A stretch of 54,493 nt of DNA, taken from Megamonas sp. UBA1799 (lineage in GTDB: Bacteria; Bacillota; Negativicutes; Selenomonadales; Selenomonadaceae). The translations under genes and the position numbers were made by a program. Positions 33,791 through 42,738 of this stretch are shown in pieces. Below the pieces are notes generated by a model, which made no database searches, was not told the DNA's origin, and worked only from the letters and a program-made list of their open reading frames with translations. The stretch is taken from assembly GCA_002319815.1 (NCBI GenBank), contig DCFR01000034.1:1-54493 (forward strand), in the 5' to 3' direction. Position 1 is the first letter of the stretch. Every line of letters starts with the position of its first letter.

Positions 33791-35854
33791 TTAAGTATCC
33801 GTAATATGCAAAAAATGTTGTTTATATTGCAGCGACAACACTTCACGTACATAATGAAGATCGGCCGCGCTTTCCATGGTTTCCATCGCGGCCCGGCGCG
33901 CCTGCAGCAGAATATCGGTATCCGTAAGGACATTGGCAATTTTGAGATCGCCCAGCCCATGCTGCATCAAGCCAAAAAATTGCCCCGGACCGCGAAGTTT
34001 CAAGTCCTCTTCCGCCAACAAAAAACCACTGGCCGTATGTTCAAGAATCGCCAACCGCTGCCGGGCGGCCGGCGTTCGCCCGCTGGTAACCAGAATACAA
34101 TAAGAAGCATAAGGCCCGCGGCCGATACGACCCCGCAGCTGATGTAGCTGCGCCAGACCAAAACGTTCGGCATTTTCCACGACCATGATGCTGGCATTGG
34201 GAACGTCAACGCCGACTTCAATTACGGTAGTGGCTACCAGCAGCTTTATTTTCCCTTCATGAAATTGCTGCATTGTCCGCTCTTTTTCCCGTGTTTTCAG
34301 ACGACCATGCACCAATCCGCACGGAATGCCGTGAAAGACCCCCTCGGAAAGCTCCGTATAAATTTCTTCCGCCGAAGGCAGCGGCATTTCCTCGCTGGCT
34401 TCAATCAGGGGACAAACAACATACGCCTGACGCCCCGCCAGCAATTCCTTTTTGACAAACTCATAAATCAAACGGCGGCGGGCTGTCGTTCGCACAAAGG
34501 TGCGGATAGGACGGCGGCCCGGCGGCAATTCCTCAATCCGGGAAACATCGAGATCCCCATAAACCGTAAGCGTCATGGTCCGGGGAATCGGCGTCGCCGT
34601 CATCACCAGAACATCCGGCGCGCGCCCCCCCTTTTTCTCCAGTTCCGCCCGCTGTGCAATACCAAAACGATGCTGCTCATCCGTCACAACCAGCCCCAAC
34701 GCCGCAAATCCGACGGACTCCTGAATCAGCGCATGCGTGCCGATGACAATGTCAACTTCCTGCCGCGCAATTTTTTGTAAAATATTTTCATGTTGCTTTT
34801 TTGTCAGATGGCCGGACAAGAAACCCACGCGTATTTGCGTACTCGACAACTGCGCCGTAAAATTCTCATAATGCTGCCGGGCCAATATCTCCGTAGGAGC
34901 CATCAGCGCGCCCTGATACCCGTTTTCCACTGTTTTCACCAGCGCCAACAAGGCCAGCACTGTTTTGCCTGAACCGACATCGCCTTGTACCAGCCGCCGC
35001 ATAGGAAGCTCTTTTTCCATATCGGTCTGAATTTCCTGCCAGGTGCGTTCCTGATCGTGCGTCAGCCGAAAAGGCAGGGCTTCATACACCGTCTGCACCA
35101 GCTGGCTGTTCAGTAAATGACGAATCCCCTGTTCCTGCTCCTGGTTTTTTTTCTTTAACAGCATCAGGCCGCACTGAATAAGATACAATTCTTCAAATGC
35201 CAGCCGCCGGCGGGCGGCCTGCAGCCGGGAAACATCCGCAGGAAAATGGATCATCTGAAAAGCAGCGAAACGGTCCATCAACTGATAGCGTTCGCGAACT
35301 GCCGACGGAAGGACTTCGGCGATCGACGGCCCATCCGCCAGAATCTGCCGCAGCAAATTGCGGAAAAATTTTTGATTCAGCATAGCTGTAGATGCATACA
35401 CCGGCAAAATACCACAGTAATCGCTGGCATCCGTCTCCCGGTCCAAAATTTCAAATGAAGTCAGCTGCGCCATACATAAGGCCCCGCGCCCGCCATAAGC
35501 ATAGCTGGGTTTCCCCGTTACAAACACCTTGCGTCCCGGCTGCAATTTCTGCTTTAAAAACGCTTGATTAAACCAGGTAACAGACAAAAATCCGCTGCCA
35601 TCCTGCAGCATCGCCGTCAGAATTGTCATCCCGCGCGCTGAAGATTTTTCCGCAACACTGACAATGACCCCGGCGATTGTAGCCGGCTCTCCGGCCTGCA
35701 ATTCAGCAATTGGCGTCAGTGTGCTCTGATCCTCATAGGCACGCGGATAATACGTCAGCAGGTCATACACGGTGGTAAGTCCCAATCGCGCCAATGCAGT
35801 GCTTTTTTTAGGGCCTACGCCTTTACAATATTGCAGGCTGTCGCCCAGCTCCAT
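33791..35854 (-). CDS. recG: ATP-dependent DNA helicase RecG
   Basis: Rescues stalled replication forks by reversing them. 687 residues. N-terminal wedge/OB domain (LQYCKGVGPKKSTALARLGL, GRKVFVTGKPSY), then SF2 motifs: I QGDVGSGKTVLALLAL, II DEQHRFG, III VMTATPIPRT, and VI QLRGRIGRG. Start ATG at 35854, with AAGGGAAG upstream and a clear promoter (35892-35920). Length is the usual one. Confidence 0.97.
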   Translation of the reverse strand: MELGDSLQYCKGVGPKKSTALARLGLTTVYDLLTYYPRAYEDQSTLTPIAELQAGEPATIAGVIVSVAEKSSARGMTILTAMLQDGSGFLSVTWFNQAFLKQKLQPGRKVFVTGKPSYAYGGRGALCMAQLTSFEILDRETDASDYCGILPVYASTAMLNQKFFRNLLRQILADGPSIAEVLPSAVRERYQLMDRFAAFQMIHFPADVSRLQAARRRLAFEELYLIQCGLMLLKKKNQEQEQGIRHLLNSQLVQTVYEALPFRLTHDQERTWQEIQTDMEKELPMRRLVQGDVGSGKTVLALLALVKTVENGYQGALMAPTEILARQHYENFTAQLSSTQIRVGFLSGHLTKKQHENILQKIARQEVDIVIGTHALIQESVGFAALGLVVTDEQHRFGIAQRAELEKKGGRAPDVLVMTATPIPRTMTLTVYGDLDVSRIEELPPGRRPIRTFVRTTARRRLIYEFVKKELLAGRQAYVVCPLIEASEEMPLPSAEEIYTELSEGVFHGIPCGLVHGRLKTREKERTMQQFHEGKIKLLVATTVIEVGVDVPNASIMVVENAERFGLAQLHQLRGRIGRGPYASYCILVTSGRTPAARQRLAILEHTASGFLLAEEDLKLRGPGQFFGLMQHGLGDLKIANVLTDTDILLQARRAAMETMESAADLHYVREVLSLQYKQHFLHITDT

Positions 35855-35891
35855 ATTGACACTTCCCTTTGATGTATTTCTATTTTATTCT

Positions 35892-35920
35892 ATTGTAACA
35901 GAGACGTCCCTTTGCTTCAA
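35892..35920 (-). promoter_or_regulatory. Promoter of recG
   Basis: Minus-strand TTGAAG (35915-35920), 17-bp spacer, TACAAT (35892-35897). It lies between the pckA terminator and recG. Confidence 0.65.
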
Positions 35921-35934
35921 GAAAATCACGCAGC

Positions 35935-35969
35935 AAAAAGGAGCGTTCCTCCCCAGAGAAACGCTCCTT
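35935..35969 (-). terminator. Terminator after pckA
   Basis: Minus-strand 10-pair perfect stem (AAGGAGCGTT with AACGCTCCTT), a 12-base loop and TTTTT after it. It begins nine bases beyond the pckA stop. Confidence 0.93.
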
Positions 35970-35977
35970 ACTGTTTT

Positions 35978-37585
35978 TTATTCGAGATGCGGACCAGCAG
36001 CAACCAAAGCATCACCGGCTTCATTGCCCTGATATTTAGCAAAATTCTTTATGAAACGAGCTGCCAGATCCCTGGCTTTTGCGTCCCACTGTGATGCAGC
36101 TTCATACGTATCGCGCGGATCCAAAATTTTCGGATTTACGCCCGGCAAAACCGTAGGAATCGCAAAATCAAAGAACGGTATGGTTTTCGTAGGCGCAGTG
36201 AGAATCGCTCCGTTGAGAATCACATCAATAATACCGCGGGTATCGCGAATTGAAATACGTTTTCCCGAGCCATTCCAGCCCGTATTCACCAAATACGCCT
36301 TAGCACCGCTCATCTGCATCTTGCGGACCAGTTCATCGGCATATTTAGTCGGGTGCAGCTCCAGAAACGCCTGGCCGAAGCAAGCGGAAAACGTCGGTGT
36401 CGGTTCGGTAATTCCCAGTTCCGTACCAGCCAGTTTTGCCGTAAAACCCGACAAGAAGTAATACTTTGTCTGTTCTGGCGTCAAAACGGAAACCGGCGGC
36501 AAAACCCCGAACGCATCTGCCGACAAGAAAATAACGCTCTTGGCGGGAGGTGCGGAAGAAATCGGACGAACAATATTCTTAATATGATCAATCGGATAAG
36601 AAACACGAGTATTTTCCGTCACGCTCTTATCGGAAAAATCAATTTTCCCCTTTTCATCGACCGTAACATTCTCCAGCAAAGCATTGCGTTTGATGGCATG
36701 GTAAATATCCGGTTCGGATTCCTTGTCAAGATCAATGACCTTGGCATAGCAGCCGCCTTCAAAATTGAAAACGCCCCGATCATCCCAGCCATGCTCGTCA
36801 TCGCCAACCAACAAGCGTTTTGGATCCGTCGACAACGTCGTTTTTCCCGTGCCGGAAAGGCCGAAGAAAATCGCTGTGTTCTCTCCATTCAAGTCCGTAT
36901 TCGCCGAGCAGTGCATGGCGGCAATTCCCTTCAGCGGCAGATAATAGTTCATCATCGAGAACATACCCTTTTTCATTTCTCCGCCATACCATGTATTGAT
37001 AATAACCTGCTCCCGGCTGGTAATATTAAAAACCACGGCCGTTTCCGAATTCAAGCCCAGTTCCTTATAATTCGATACCTTTGCCTTGGACGCATTATAA
37101 ACGACAAAATCCGGTTCAAAGGCCGCCAGTTCCTCCGCCGTCGGCTGAATGAACATATTCTTTACAAAATGCGCCTGCCAGGCCACTTCAACGATAAAAC
37201 GCACCGCCATCCGCGTATCCGCATTAGCGCCGCAGAAGGCGTCGACAACATACAGCTTTTTATGAGAAAGTTCCTTTTGCGCAATTTTCTTTACTGCGGC
37301 CCAGGCTTCCGGGCTTGCCTGATGATTATCATTTTTGTATTCTGCCGAAGTCCACCAGACCGTATCCTTGGAATTTTCATCCACAACAATGAATTTATCC
37401 TTTGGTGAACGACCCGTATAGATACCTGTCATCACATTTATCGCATCAAGCTCCGTCTGCTGCCCTTTTTCATACCCTGTCAGACCAGCCTTGGTTTCTT
37501 CTTCATACAGCACTTCATAAGAAGGATTATGCAAAACCTCCGTGCTGCCCGCAATCCCGTACTTTTCCAAATTGATCTTTTCCAT
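35978..37585 (-). CDS. pckA: Phosphoenolpyruvate carboxykinase (ATP)
   Basis: Interconverts oxaloacetate and phosphoenolpyruvate with ATP/ADP. 535 residues, the normal bacterial size. P-loop GLSGTGKTTLSTDPKR, kinase-1a/metal site LVGDDEHGWDDRGVFNFEGGCYAK, and N-terminal GRSPKDKF binding segment. In many anaerobic Negativicutes the enzyme works in the carboxylating direction toward succinate or propionate, which would fit with mdh nearby, but either direction is possible. It has its own leader region containing a palindrome (37697-37724), and a terminator. Confidence 0.98.
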   Translation of the reverse strand: MEKINLEKYGIAGSTEVLHNPSYEVLYEEETKAGLTGYEKGQQTELDAINVMTGIYTGRSPKDKFIVVDENSKDTVWWTSAEYKNDNHQASPEAWAAVKKIAQKELSHKKLYVVDAFCGANADTRMAVRFIVEVAWQAHFVKNMFIQPTAEELAAFEPDFVVYNASKAKVSNYKELGLNSETAVVFNITSREQVIINTWYGGEMKKGMFSMMNYYLPLKGIAAMHCSANTDLNGENTAIFFGLSGTGKTTLSTDPKRLLVGDDEHGWDDRGVFNFEGGCYAKVIDLDKESEPDIYHAIKRNALLENVTVDEKGKIDFSDKSVTENTRVSYPIDHIKNIVRPISSAPPAKSVIFLSADAFGVLPPVSVLTPEQTKYYFLSGFTAKLAGTELGITEPTPTFSACFGQAFLELHPTKYADELVRKMQMSGAKAYLVNTGWNGSGKRISIRDTRGIIDVILNGAILTAPTKTIPFFDFAIPTVLPGVNPKILDPRDTYEAASQWDAKARDLAARFIKNFAKYQGNEAGDALVAAGPHLE

Positions 37586-37651
37586 AGCTCTCGACCTCTC
37601 TCACTACATTTTTTAGGGCCTCAGGCGTTTCATTGCCCTTACTCAGATAAG

Positions 37652-37657
37652 ATTCTA
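37652..37657 (-). promoter_or_regulatory. Possible -10 box of pckA
   Basis: Minus-strand TAGAAT, about 60 bases before the ATG. The expected -35 position reads TAGCAG, a poor match, so the promoter would need an activator; the palindrome at 37697-37724 is centred about 64 bases before the predicted start of transcription. Confidence 0.4.
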
Positions 37658-37696
37658 CATAAAACGAAAAAATCCTGCTATGTTTTAAAATAAAAG

Positions 37697-37724
37697 AATT
37701 TATTCTCAAGATTGAGAATAAATT
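37697..37724. repeat. Perfect 13-bp inverted repeat, operator-like
   Basis: AATTTATTCTCAA, a 2-base spacer (GA), then its exact reverse complement. It lies between the thrC terminator and the pckA -10 box. There is no T-tract and the AT-rich stem is a weak terminator, so a binding site for a dimeric regulator is the more natural reading. The regulator is not known. Confidence 0.7.
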
Positions 37725-37731
37725 GCGAAAG

Positions 37732-37775
37732 AAAATAATACAGCAAAACAAATGATTGTTTTGCTGTATTATTTT
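37732..37775 (-). terminator. Perfect 20-bp hairpin after thrC
   Basis: Twenty perfectly complementary base pairs with a 4-base loop (ATGA), ending in TTTT on either strand. It lies 32 bases beyond the thrC stop and would work in both directions. It is AT-rich, with only five GC pairs, so its strength is uncertain. Confidence 0.7.
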
Positions 37776-37806
37776 AATTATATTCTTATTGTTAATGAAT
37801 CATCAC

Positions 37807-39294
37807 TTACTTTTGACTGAAAGCAAGCACCGCCGCTTTCATATCGTCCTGCGTGCATACGCCTTTATGCAGCACAACCGCCTGCCGCAGATCGGCCAAG
37901 CCTTTCGGTATCGAATCACGGTTGATCGCCGCCAGCCGATCAAGTAAAGCAAAGGGATCCTGCCCTGCCGTCTCAATTCCCAACGACTGCAGCACACTGT
38001 CATTAAATTTATAGGGACTAGCTGTCGAAACGATCACCATCGGACGCCGATCCTCTGTCCGGCGCTGATAAGCACGCGCCACCGCCCAGGCTACCGCCGT
38101 ATGAGTATCAGGAACATAACCATCGGCAGCATAAACTTCCTTGATCGTTGCTGCCGTACGGGCATCATCCGCCCAGTCTGCCCAGAAAAAATTCTGCAGA
38201 CGCTGCAGCATACCCTCGCCGACATCATAGCGGCCTTCGTCGGCCAATGCCTGCATCCAATTTTTGATTTGGGCCGTATCCCCGGTCAAATGATACAGCA
38301 GACGCTCCAGATTGCTGGAAATCAAAATATCCATCGAAGGCGTGATTGTTTTATAAAAAGCGCGGTTGCGATCATAATATCCGGTCTGCAGAAAATCGGT
38401 CAGAACATTATTAGCATTGGACGCACAAATCAGCTTAAAGATCGGCAGCCCCATGCGGCGCGCATAAAACCCGGCCAAAATGTTGCCGAAATTGCCGGTT
38501 GGAACCGTAAAATTGATCCGATCACCGTTTTGAATTTTTCCACACTGCAGCAAATCGGCATAAGCGCTGAAATAATAAACAATCTGCGGCACCAAGCGCC
38601 CCCAGTTAATGGAGTTAGCGCTGGAAAGCCTCGTCCCGGCCGCTTCCAAGTGCGCATTAAAGACCTCATCACCGAAAATCTTTTTGACGCCGCTCTGGGC
38701 ATCGTCAAAATTCCCCTGCACCGCCATAACCGAAACGTTGCCGCCTACCTGCGTCGCCATCTGCAGATGCTGAATCTGGCTGACACCGCCCTCGGGATAA
38801 AACACCTGAATCTTGATTTGCGGCACATCATGAAAACCATCCAAAGCCGCCTTGCCGGTGTCCCCAGAGGTCGCCACCAGAATGAGCAGCTGTTTTTGTT
38901 CCCCGGTTTTCTGCAAAGCCGTACACATAAGCTGCGGCAAAAGCTGCAGGGCCATGTCCTTAAACGCGCTCGTCGGCCCGTGCCAGAGTTCCAAGACCGA
39001 TACATCATCGAGATTTCTGAGCGGCGCCACCTGTGGCGCGTCAAACTTATCCCCGCCATACGCGCGGTCGATGCAGCCGACCAACTCAGTATCCGTATAA
39101 TCGGTCAAAAACAAACGCAGAATCTGCCGGGCTCTGTCTTTATAAGACAGCGGCGCCAGTCCGGCGATAAACTCTGCCGTCACCTGAGGAATCTCCTCGG
39201 GAACAAACAATCCCCCGTCATCGGCCAAACCGGCAATAATTGCCCCGGCCGCATCCATTTGCTGCTGATTTCCCCGTGTGCTAATATACTTCAC
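37807..39294 (-). CDS. thrC: Threonine synthase
   Basis: PLP enzyme turning O-phosphohomoserine into threonine. 495 residues, the long bacterial form. It starts MKYISTRGNQ, as in the family, and the PLP lysine is in GPTSAFKDMALQLLPQL near 107-115. The segment LVATSGDTGKAALDGF is the phosphate-binding loop. Start is GTG at 39294, supported by GAGGCG six bases upstream. Monocistronic by position: the upstream gene is ybaK and the downstream region holds a hairpin. Confidence 0.97.
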   Translation of the reverse strand: MKYISTRGNQQQMDAAGAIIAGLADDGGLFVPEEIPQVTAEFIAGLAPLSYKDRARQILRLFLTDYTDTELVGCIDRAYGGDKFDAPQVAPLRNLDDVSVLELWHGPTSAFKDMALQLLPQLMCTALQKTGEQKQLLILVATSGDTGKAALDGFHDVPQIKIQVFYPEGGVSQIQHLQMATQVGGNVSVMAVQGNFDDAQSGVKKIFGDEVFNAHLEAAGTRLSSANSINWGRLVPQIVYYFSAYADLLQCGKIQNGDRINFTVPTGNFGNILAGFYARRMGLPIFKLICASNANNVLTDFLQTGYYDRNRAFYKTITPSMDILISSNLERLLYHLTGDTAQIKNWMQALADEGRYDVGEGMLQRLQNFFWADWADDARTAATIKEVYAADGYVPDTHTAVAWAVARAYQRRTEDRRPMVIVSTASPYKFNDSVLQSLGIETAGQDPFALLDRLAAINRDSIPKGLADLRQAVVLHKGVCTQDDMKAAVLAFSQK

Positions 39295-39368
39295 TCGTAT
39301 CGCCTCTTTATTCTTAAATATGTTTTTATATCCCTGACGGATATGGTAAAATGAAGATACCGCTAAAA

Positions 39369-39857
39369 TCAGCGGATAATCGGAGCCGCCACCGCATGAA
39401 CTGCCTGTATAAGTTCTGCCGGCGCCAACAAGATCTGTTCACCGCGCCTGCCGGCGCTGATGGCAATCCGCTCCCATTGCCGGGCGCTGGCATCCAAATA
39501 AACCGGATACTCTTTTTTAGCGCCCAGAGGTGAACAGCCGCCGCGCACATATCCCGTGAGTCCCAGTACTTCTTTCAGATGCACCAGCTCCGCCCGCTTA
39601 TTACCAGATACCGCTGCCAGGGCTTTGAGATCAAGTTCGCCGTCTCCCGGAATACAAGCCATCAGGATGCCGGTTTTATCTCCGCGGACCACCAAAGTCT
39701 TAAACACCATTTTCACCGGCATGCCGACGGCTGCCGCTACATGAACGGCACTCAGATCATTTAAATCCACCGGATACTCCCTGAGCTCATAAACGATGCC
39801 AAGTCCATCGAGAATGCGCGCCGCATTCGTTTTGACATTTACTTTCTTTTTTCCCAT
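39369..39857 (-). CDS. ybaK: Cys-tRNA(Pro)/Cys-tRNA(Cys) deacylase, YbaK family
   Basis: 162 residues from the ATG at 39857 (MGKKKVNVKT); the longer frame to 39926 begins inside the promoter and has no site. It clears cysteine from mischarged tRNA-Pro. The family Lys is in PVKMVFKTLVVRG, and VSGNKRAELV, GYVRGGCSPLG and VYLDASARQWERIAISAG are all conserved. The ribosome binding site is poor (GGTGAT near the start). Confidence 0.9.
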   Translation of the reverse strand: MGKKKVNVKTNAARILDGLGIVYELREYPVDLNDLSAVHVAAAVGMPVKMVFKTLVVRGDKTGILMACIPGDGELDLKALAAVSGNKRAELVHLKEVLGLTGYVRGGCSPLGAKKEYPVYLDASARQWERIAISAGRRGEQILLAPAELIQAVHAVAAPIIR

Positions 39858-39905
39858 TCTATCACCATACAATTTATTCGTTCCCCGCTGCTGCGGGTAG
39901 CTTTT

Positions 39906-39934
39906 ATTATAACACAGGCTTTTCAATATTTGAA
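39906..39934 (-). promoter_or_regulatory. Promoter of ybaK
   Basis: Minus-strand TTCAAA (39929-39934), 17-bp spacer, TATAAT (39906-39911), with TGT before the -10 (extended). The leader contains a small GC hairpin (CCCGC/GCGGG at 39884-39897). It overlaps the region upstream of the divergent nadE. Confidence 0.65.
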
Positions 39935-39961
39935 CCGCTCCCCGCGAAAGAAGGACTTATC

Positions 39962-41857
39962 ATGCTAAAAATTGCTCTTGCGCAAATGAATGTAAAAGCC
40001 GGTCATCCGGACTACAATACAGAAACGATGCTGCAGTTGATAAAAAAAGCCAAAAAGCAGCAGGCTGATCTCATCATTTTTCCGGAAATGGCGATTCCCG
40101 GCTATCTGCTGGGCGACACCTGGGAACAGACCGCCTTTCTGGAAGACTGCATCGCCGCGGGCGAAGAAATCATTGCCGCCGCACAGAATATCATCGTCAT
40201 GTTCGGCAATATCGCCGTCGATTGGCAGAAAAAAAACAATGATGGACGGGTGCGCAAATACAATGCATTTTTCACCGCACAAAACGGTCAGCTGCTCCAA
40301 CCACAAAACATGCCCTATCCCTTCGCTATCAAAACGCTGCTGCCTAATTACCGTGAATTCGACGATACCCGTCATTTTTTCAGCCTGCAAAAATTGGCGG
40401 CAGAACGCGGACAAACCGCAGCCGAACTCATTTCCCCCGTCCAGTTTACCGTCCGCAGCCGTACCTATCAGGCCGGCTGCCTGCTTTGTGAAGACGGCTG
40501 GAGCGATGATTATACGCTGGCCCCCATTGAACTGCTGGCAAAAAAAGCACCGCTGGATCTACTGGTCAATATCTCGGCTTCCCCTTATACTTTAGGAAAA
40601 AATGACAAACGAAACCGCGTATTCAGCCGCCAGGCCGCTGCCGCAAAGACGCCGCTGTTATATGTAAACAACATCGGCCTCCAAAATAATGGCAAAACCG
40701 TCTATACCTTCGATGGCGCCAGTACAGTATATGACCGGCAGGGACGCATTGTCCTCGCTTGCGGCGCATATACCGAAGAACTGGCCTGTTTCGACTTGGA
40801 AACACTGGAGGAGAGAGCGCCGCTCGCAACCGGACAGGAACCGGAAATCGCTCCTATTTATCGTGCCCTATGCTACGGTATCCGCCTTTTTCTGGATTCC
40901 ATCCACATGCAGCGCGTGGTGATCGGGATTTCCGGCGGTATTGATTCGGCCGTAACCGCCGCGCTTTACACGCAGATCCTTGGCCCGGACAATGTGCTGC
41001 TGGTGAATATGCCCAGCGTCTTTAACTCAGCTACCACGCGGGGGCTGGCCCAAAAACTGGCCGTCAATCTGGGCTGTCGCTATATGGTGACACCGATTCA
41101 GGAAGCGGTGGACCTGACCATCCGCCAGTTAGAAACCACTCCCATACAAGACCTTACCCGCCACAGCGAATCGCATTTCACTATTTCTTCCTTTATGACC
41201 GAAAACATACAGGCCCGGGACCGCTCAGCACGCATTTTGGCCGGCGCTGCCGCTGCCTTTGCCGCCGGTTTTACCTGCAATGCCAACAAAGCGGAAACAA
41301 CCGTCGGCTACTCGACACTTTATGGTGACCAAGCCGGCTTTCTGGCCGCGCTGGCCGATCTCTGGAAATACCAGATCTATGATCTGGCCCGCTATCTCAA
41401 TGCCGGCGTTTATCATCGCGAAGTCATACCACAGGCTACGATTGACATTGTCCCCAGCGCCGAACTATCGGCCGCACAAAACGTCGATGAAGGCAAAGGA
41501 GATCCCATCCGCTATCCCTATCATGACTATCTTTTCCGTTCCTTTGTCGAACGGTGGCAAAAGGCTGCCCCGCAGGATATTCTGGAATGGTACGCTGCCG
41601 GAACTCTCGAACAAGAGATTGGCTGTGCTCCCGGATTGATTCAACAATACTTTGCCACGCCGGCTGAATTCATTGCTGATCTCGAACACTGGTGGAACCT
41701 TTTCTGTGGTATTGCCGTGGCCAAGCGCATCCAGGCGCCGCCCATTCTGGCGGTAAGCCGGCGCGCTTACGGTTTTGATCACCGTGAAGCGCAAAACGGT
41801 CCCTATTATACAAAAAAGTATCGCCAATTGAAAGCAAACTTATTGCAGGCAAAATAA
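39962..41857 (+). CDS. nadE: Glutamine-dependent NAD synthetase
   Basis: Last step of NAD synthesis, amidating nicotinate adenine dinucleotide with ammonia from glutamine. 631 residues: an N-terminal nitrilase-type amidase with the triad Glu 42 (FPEMAIPG), Lys 124 (FAIKTLLPNY) and Cys 176 (CLLCEDGW), then a synthetase domain with the ATP P-loop SGGIDSA at 324-330. The C-terminus DHREAQNGPYYT is typical of this long form. AAGGAC stands upstream of the ATG. It is the only plus-strand gene in the window and converges on the GDSL gene, the two sharing a bidirectional terminator. Confidence 0.98.
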   Translation: MLKIALAQMNVKAGHPDYNTETMLQLIKKAKKQQADLIIFPEMAIPGYLLGDTWEQTAFLEDCIAAGEEIIAAAQNIIVMFGNIAVDWQKKNNDGRVRKYNAFFTAQNGQLLQPQNMPYPFAIKTLLPNYREFDDTRHFFSLQKLAAERGQTAAELISPVQFTVRSRTYQAGCLLCEDGWSDDYTLAPIELLAKKAPLDLLVNISASPYTLGKNDKRNRVFSRQAAAAKTPLLYVNNIGLQNNGKTVYTFDGASTVYDRQGRIVLACGAYTEELACFDLETLEERAPLATGQEPEIAPIYRALCYGIRLFLDSIHMQRVVIGISGGIDSAVTAALYTQILGPDNVLLVNMPSVFNSATTRGLAQKLAVNLGCRYMVTPIQEAVDLTIRQLETTPIQDLTRHSESHFTISSFMTENIQARDRSARILAGAAAAFAAGFTCNANKAETTVGYSTLYGDQAGFLAALADLWKYQIYDLARYLNAGVYHREVIPQATIDIVPSAELSAAQNVDEGKGDPIRYPYHDYLFRSFVERWQKAAPQDILEWYAAGTLEQEIGCAPGLIQQYFATPAEFIADLEHWWNLFCGIAVAKRIQAPPILAVSRRAYGFDHREAQNGPYYTKKYRQLKANLLQAK

Positions 41858-41899
41858 AATCGCCGCATGAAGAAAAAAATTTCTTCATGCGGCGATTTT
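41856..41899. terminator. Bidirectional terminator between nadE and the GDSL gene
   Basis: 20 perfect base pairs with a loop of four A; a T run follows in the plus direction and an A-rich flank makes a U run in the minus direction. It begins at the nadE stop and ends at the stop of the opposite gene, so it serves both convergent transcripts. Confidence 0.93.
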
Positions 41900-41900
41900 T

Positions 41901-42614
41901 TTACTGCACGTAAGACTCTATATCATCGCGCCATTTTTTATACCCTTGCTGATTTAAATGCAATCCATCCACGGTTTCACCCGCAGGCAGCCGGCCGTTC
42001 TTATCCGAAAAATCCCCCACAATGTCCAGATAAGGTAAATGATGGGCCGCAGCCAATTGCTGAATACCGCCATTCAGCCGCGTGATATTCGCATTGGTAC
42101 GCAAATAATGCGAAGGAAAAATTGTGTCATTAAACGGCAGCACGCTCTCCACATAAATCTCTGTGTGTGGCAGCTGCGCCTGCAATACCGATAAAATACG
42201 ATCATAATTCTTCAAAGTATCCGCCACCGAACGATTGTAACAAAGATCATTCGTCCCGATCATGAGAAATATTTTGGGTGGATTGAGCGCGATTACCTGA
42301 TCCAGCCGCTGCAAAAGACCTAAGGTAGTATCGCCGCCAATTCCCCGGTTGACCAAACTGACCTGGGGAAAAAGTTTATGCCATTCGCCCCGGTCCGTCA
42401 TGCTGTCGCCAAAAAATACAATAGGCCGCTCCGGGTGAGGCGCAAACGCAAAATACAAATGCCGCCAACGATAATGCAAACTTAGATAAGGCGGCGTATC
42501 CGGCCCCCGGCTCAAATCATCCAGCCAGGAATTAAACCAAACCGTTTGCATCGCGGCGGTAAATACGCCCAAAAACATAACCGTTCCTAAAATTAATTTT
42601 TTCTTCCAACTCAT
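41901..42614 (-). CDS. SGNH/GDSL-type hydrolase with N-terminal membrane anchor
   Basis: 237 residues. A hydrophobic segment at 7-22 acts as signal or anchor, so the enzyme is probably extracytoplasmic. SGNH blocks: GDSMTDRG (Ser 71), GIGGDTT (Gly 93 region), GTND (120-123) and DGLHLN (Asp 216, His 219). The family holds lipases, acetyl-xylan and peptidoglycan O-acetyl esterases; the substrate cannot be told. It has a strong promoter (42662-42690) and ribosome binding site (AGGTGAT). A three-codon ORF lies in its leader. Confidence 0.88.
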   Translation of the reverse strand: MSWKKKLILGTVMFLGVFTAAMQTVWFNSWLDDLSRGPDTPPYLSLHYRWRHLYFAFAPHPERPIVFFGDSMTDRGEWHKLFPQVSLVNRGIGGDTTLGLLQRLDQVIALNPPKIFLMIGTNDLCYNRSVADTLKNYDRILSVLQAQLPHTEIYVESVLPFNDTIFPSHYLRTNANITRLNGGIQQLAAAHHLPYLDIVGDFSDKNGRLPAGETVDGLHLNQQGYKKWRDDIESYVQ

Positions 42615-42633
42615 AAAGTTGAATCACCTGCCG

Positions 42634-42645
42634 TTATTTTCTCAT
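42634..42645 (-). other. Three-codon leader ORF (Met-Arg-Lys-stop)
   Basis: In the leader of the GDSL gene, AAGGAGATC is followed by ATG AGA AAA TAA. The ribosome binding site is close to consensus, better than that of the real gene, which starts about 20 bases further on. It could couple translation or hold the ribosome; it may also be chance. Confidence 0.3.
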
Positions 42646-42661
42646 GATCTCCTTAAATATT

Positions 42662-42690
42662 ATCGTAAGAAAAATAACGAATCTTGTCAA
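42662..42690 (-). promoter_or_regulatory. Promoter of the GDSL hydrolase gene
   Basis: Minus-strand TTGACA (perfect -35, 42685-42690), 17-bp spacer and TACGAT (42662-42667). It lies in the gap after tadA. Confidence 0.75.
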
Positions 42691-42738
42691 TCAAAGAACG
42701 TCGTTTCCGCTGCCTTATACCAAAAAAGAATATTTGCT

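Noticed and set aside
38101..39354. Long open frame on the plus strand of thrC (417 codons)
   Set aside because: It is fully antisense to thrC, has no family resemblance and no ribosome binding site; it is a shadow of codon bias.
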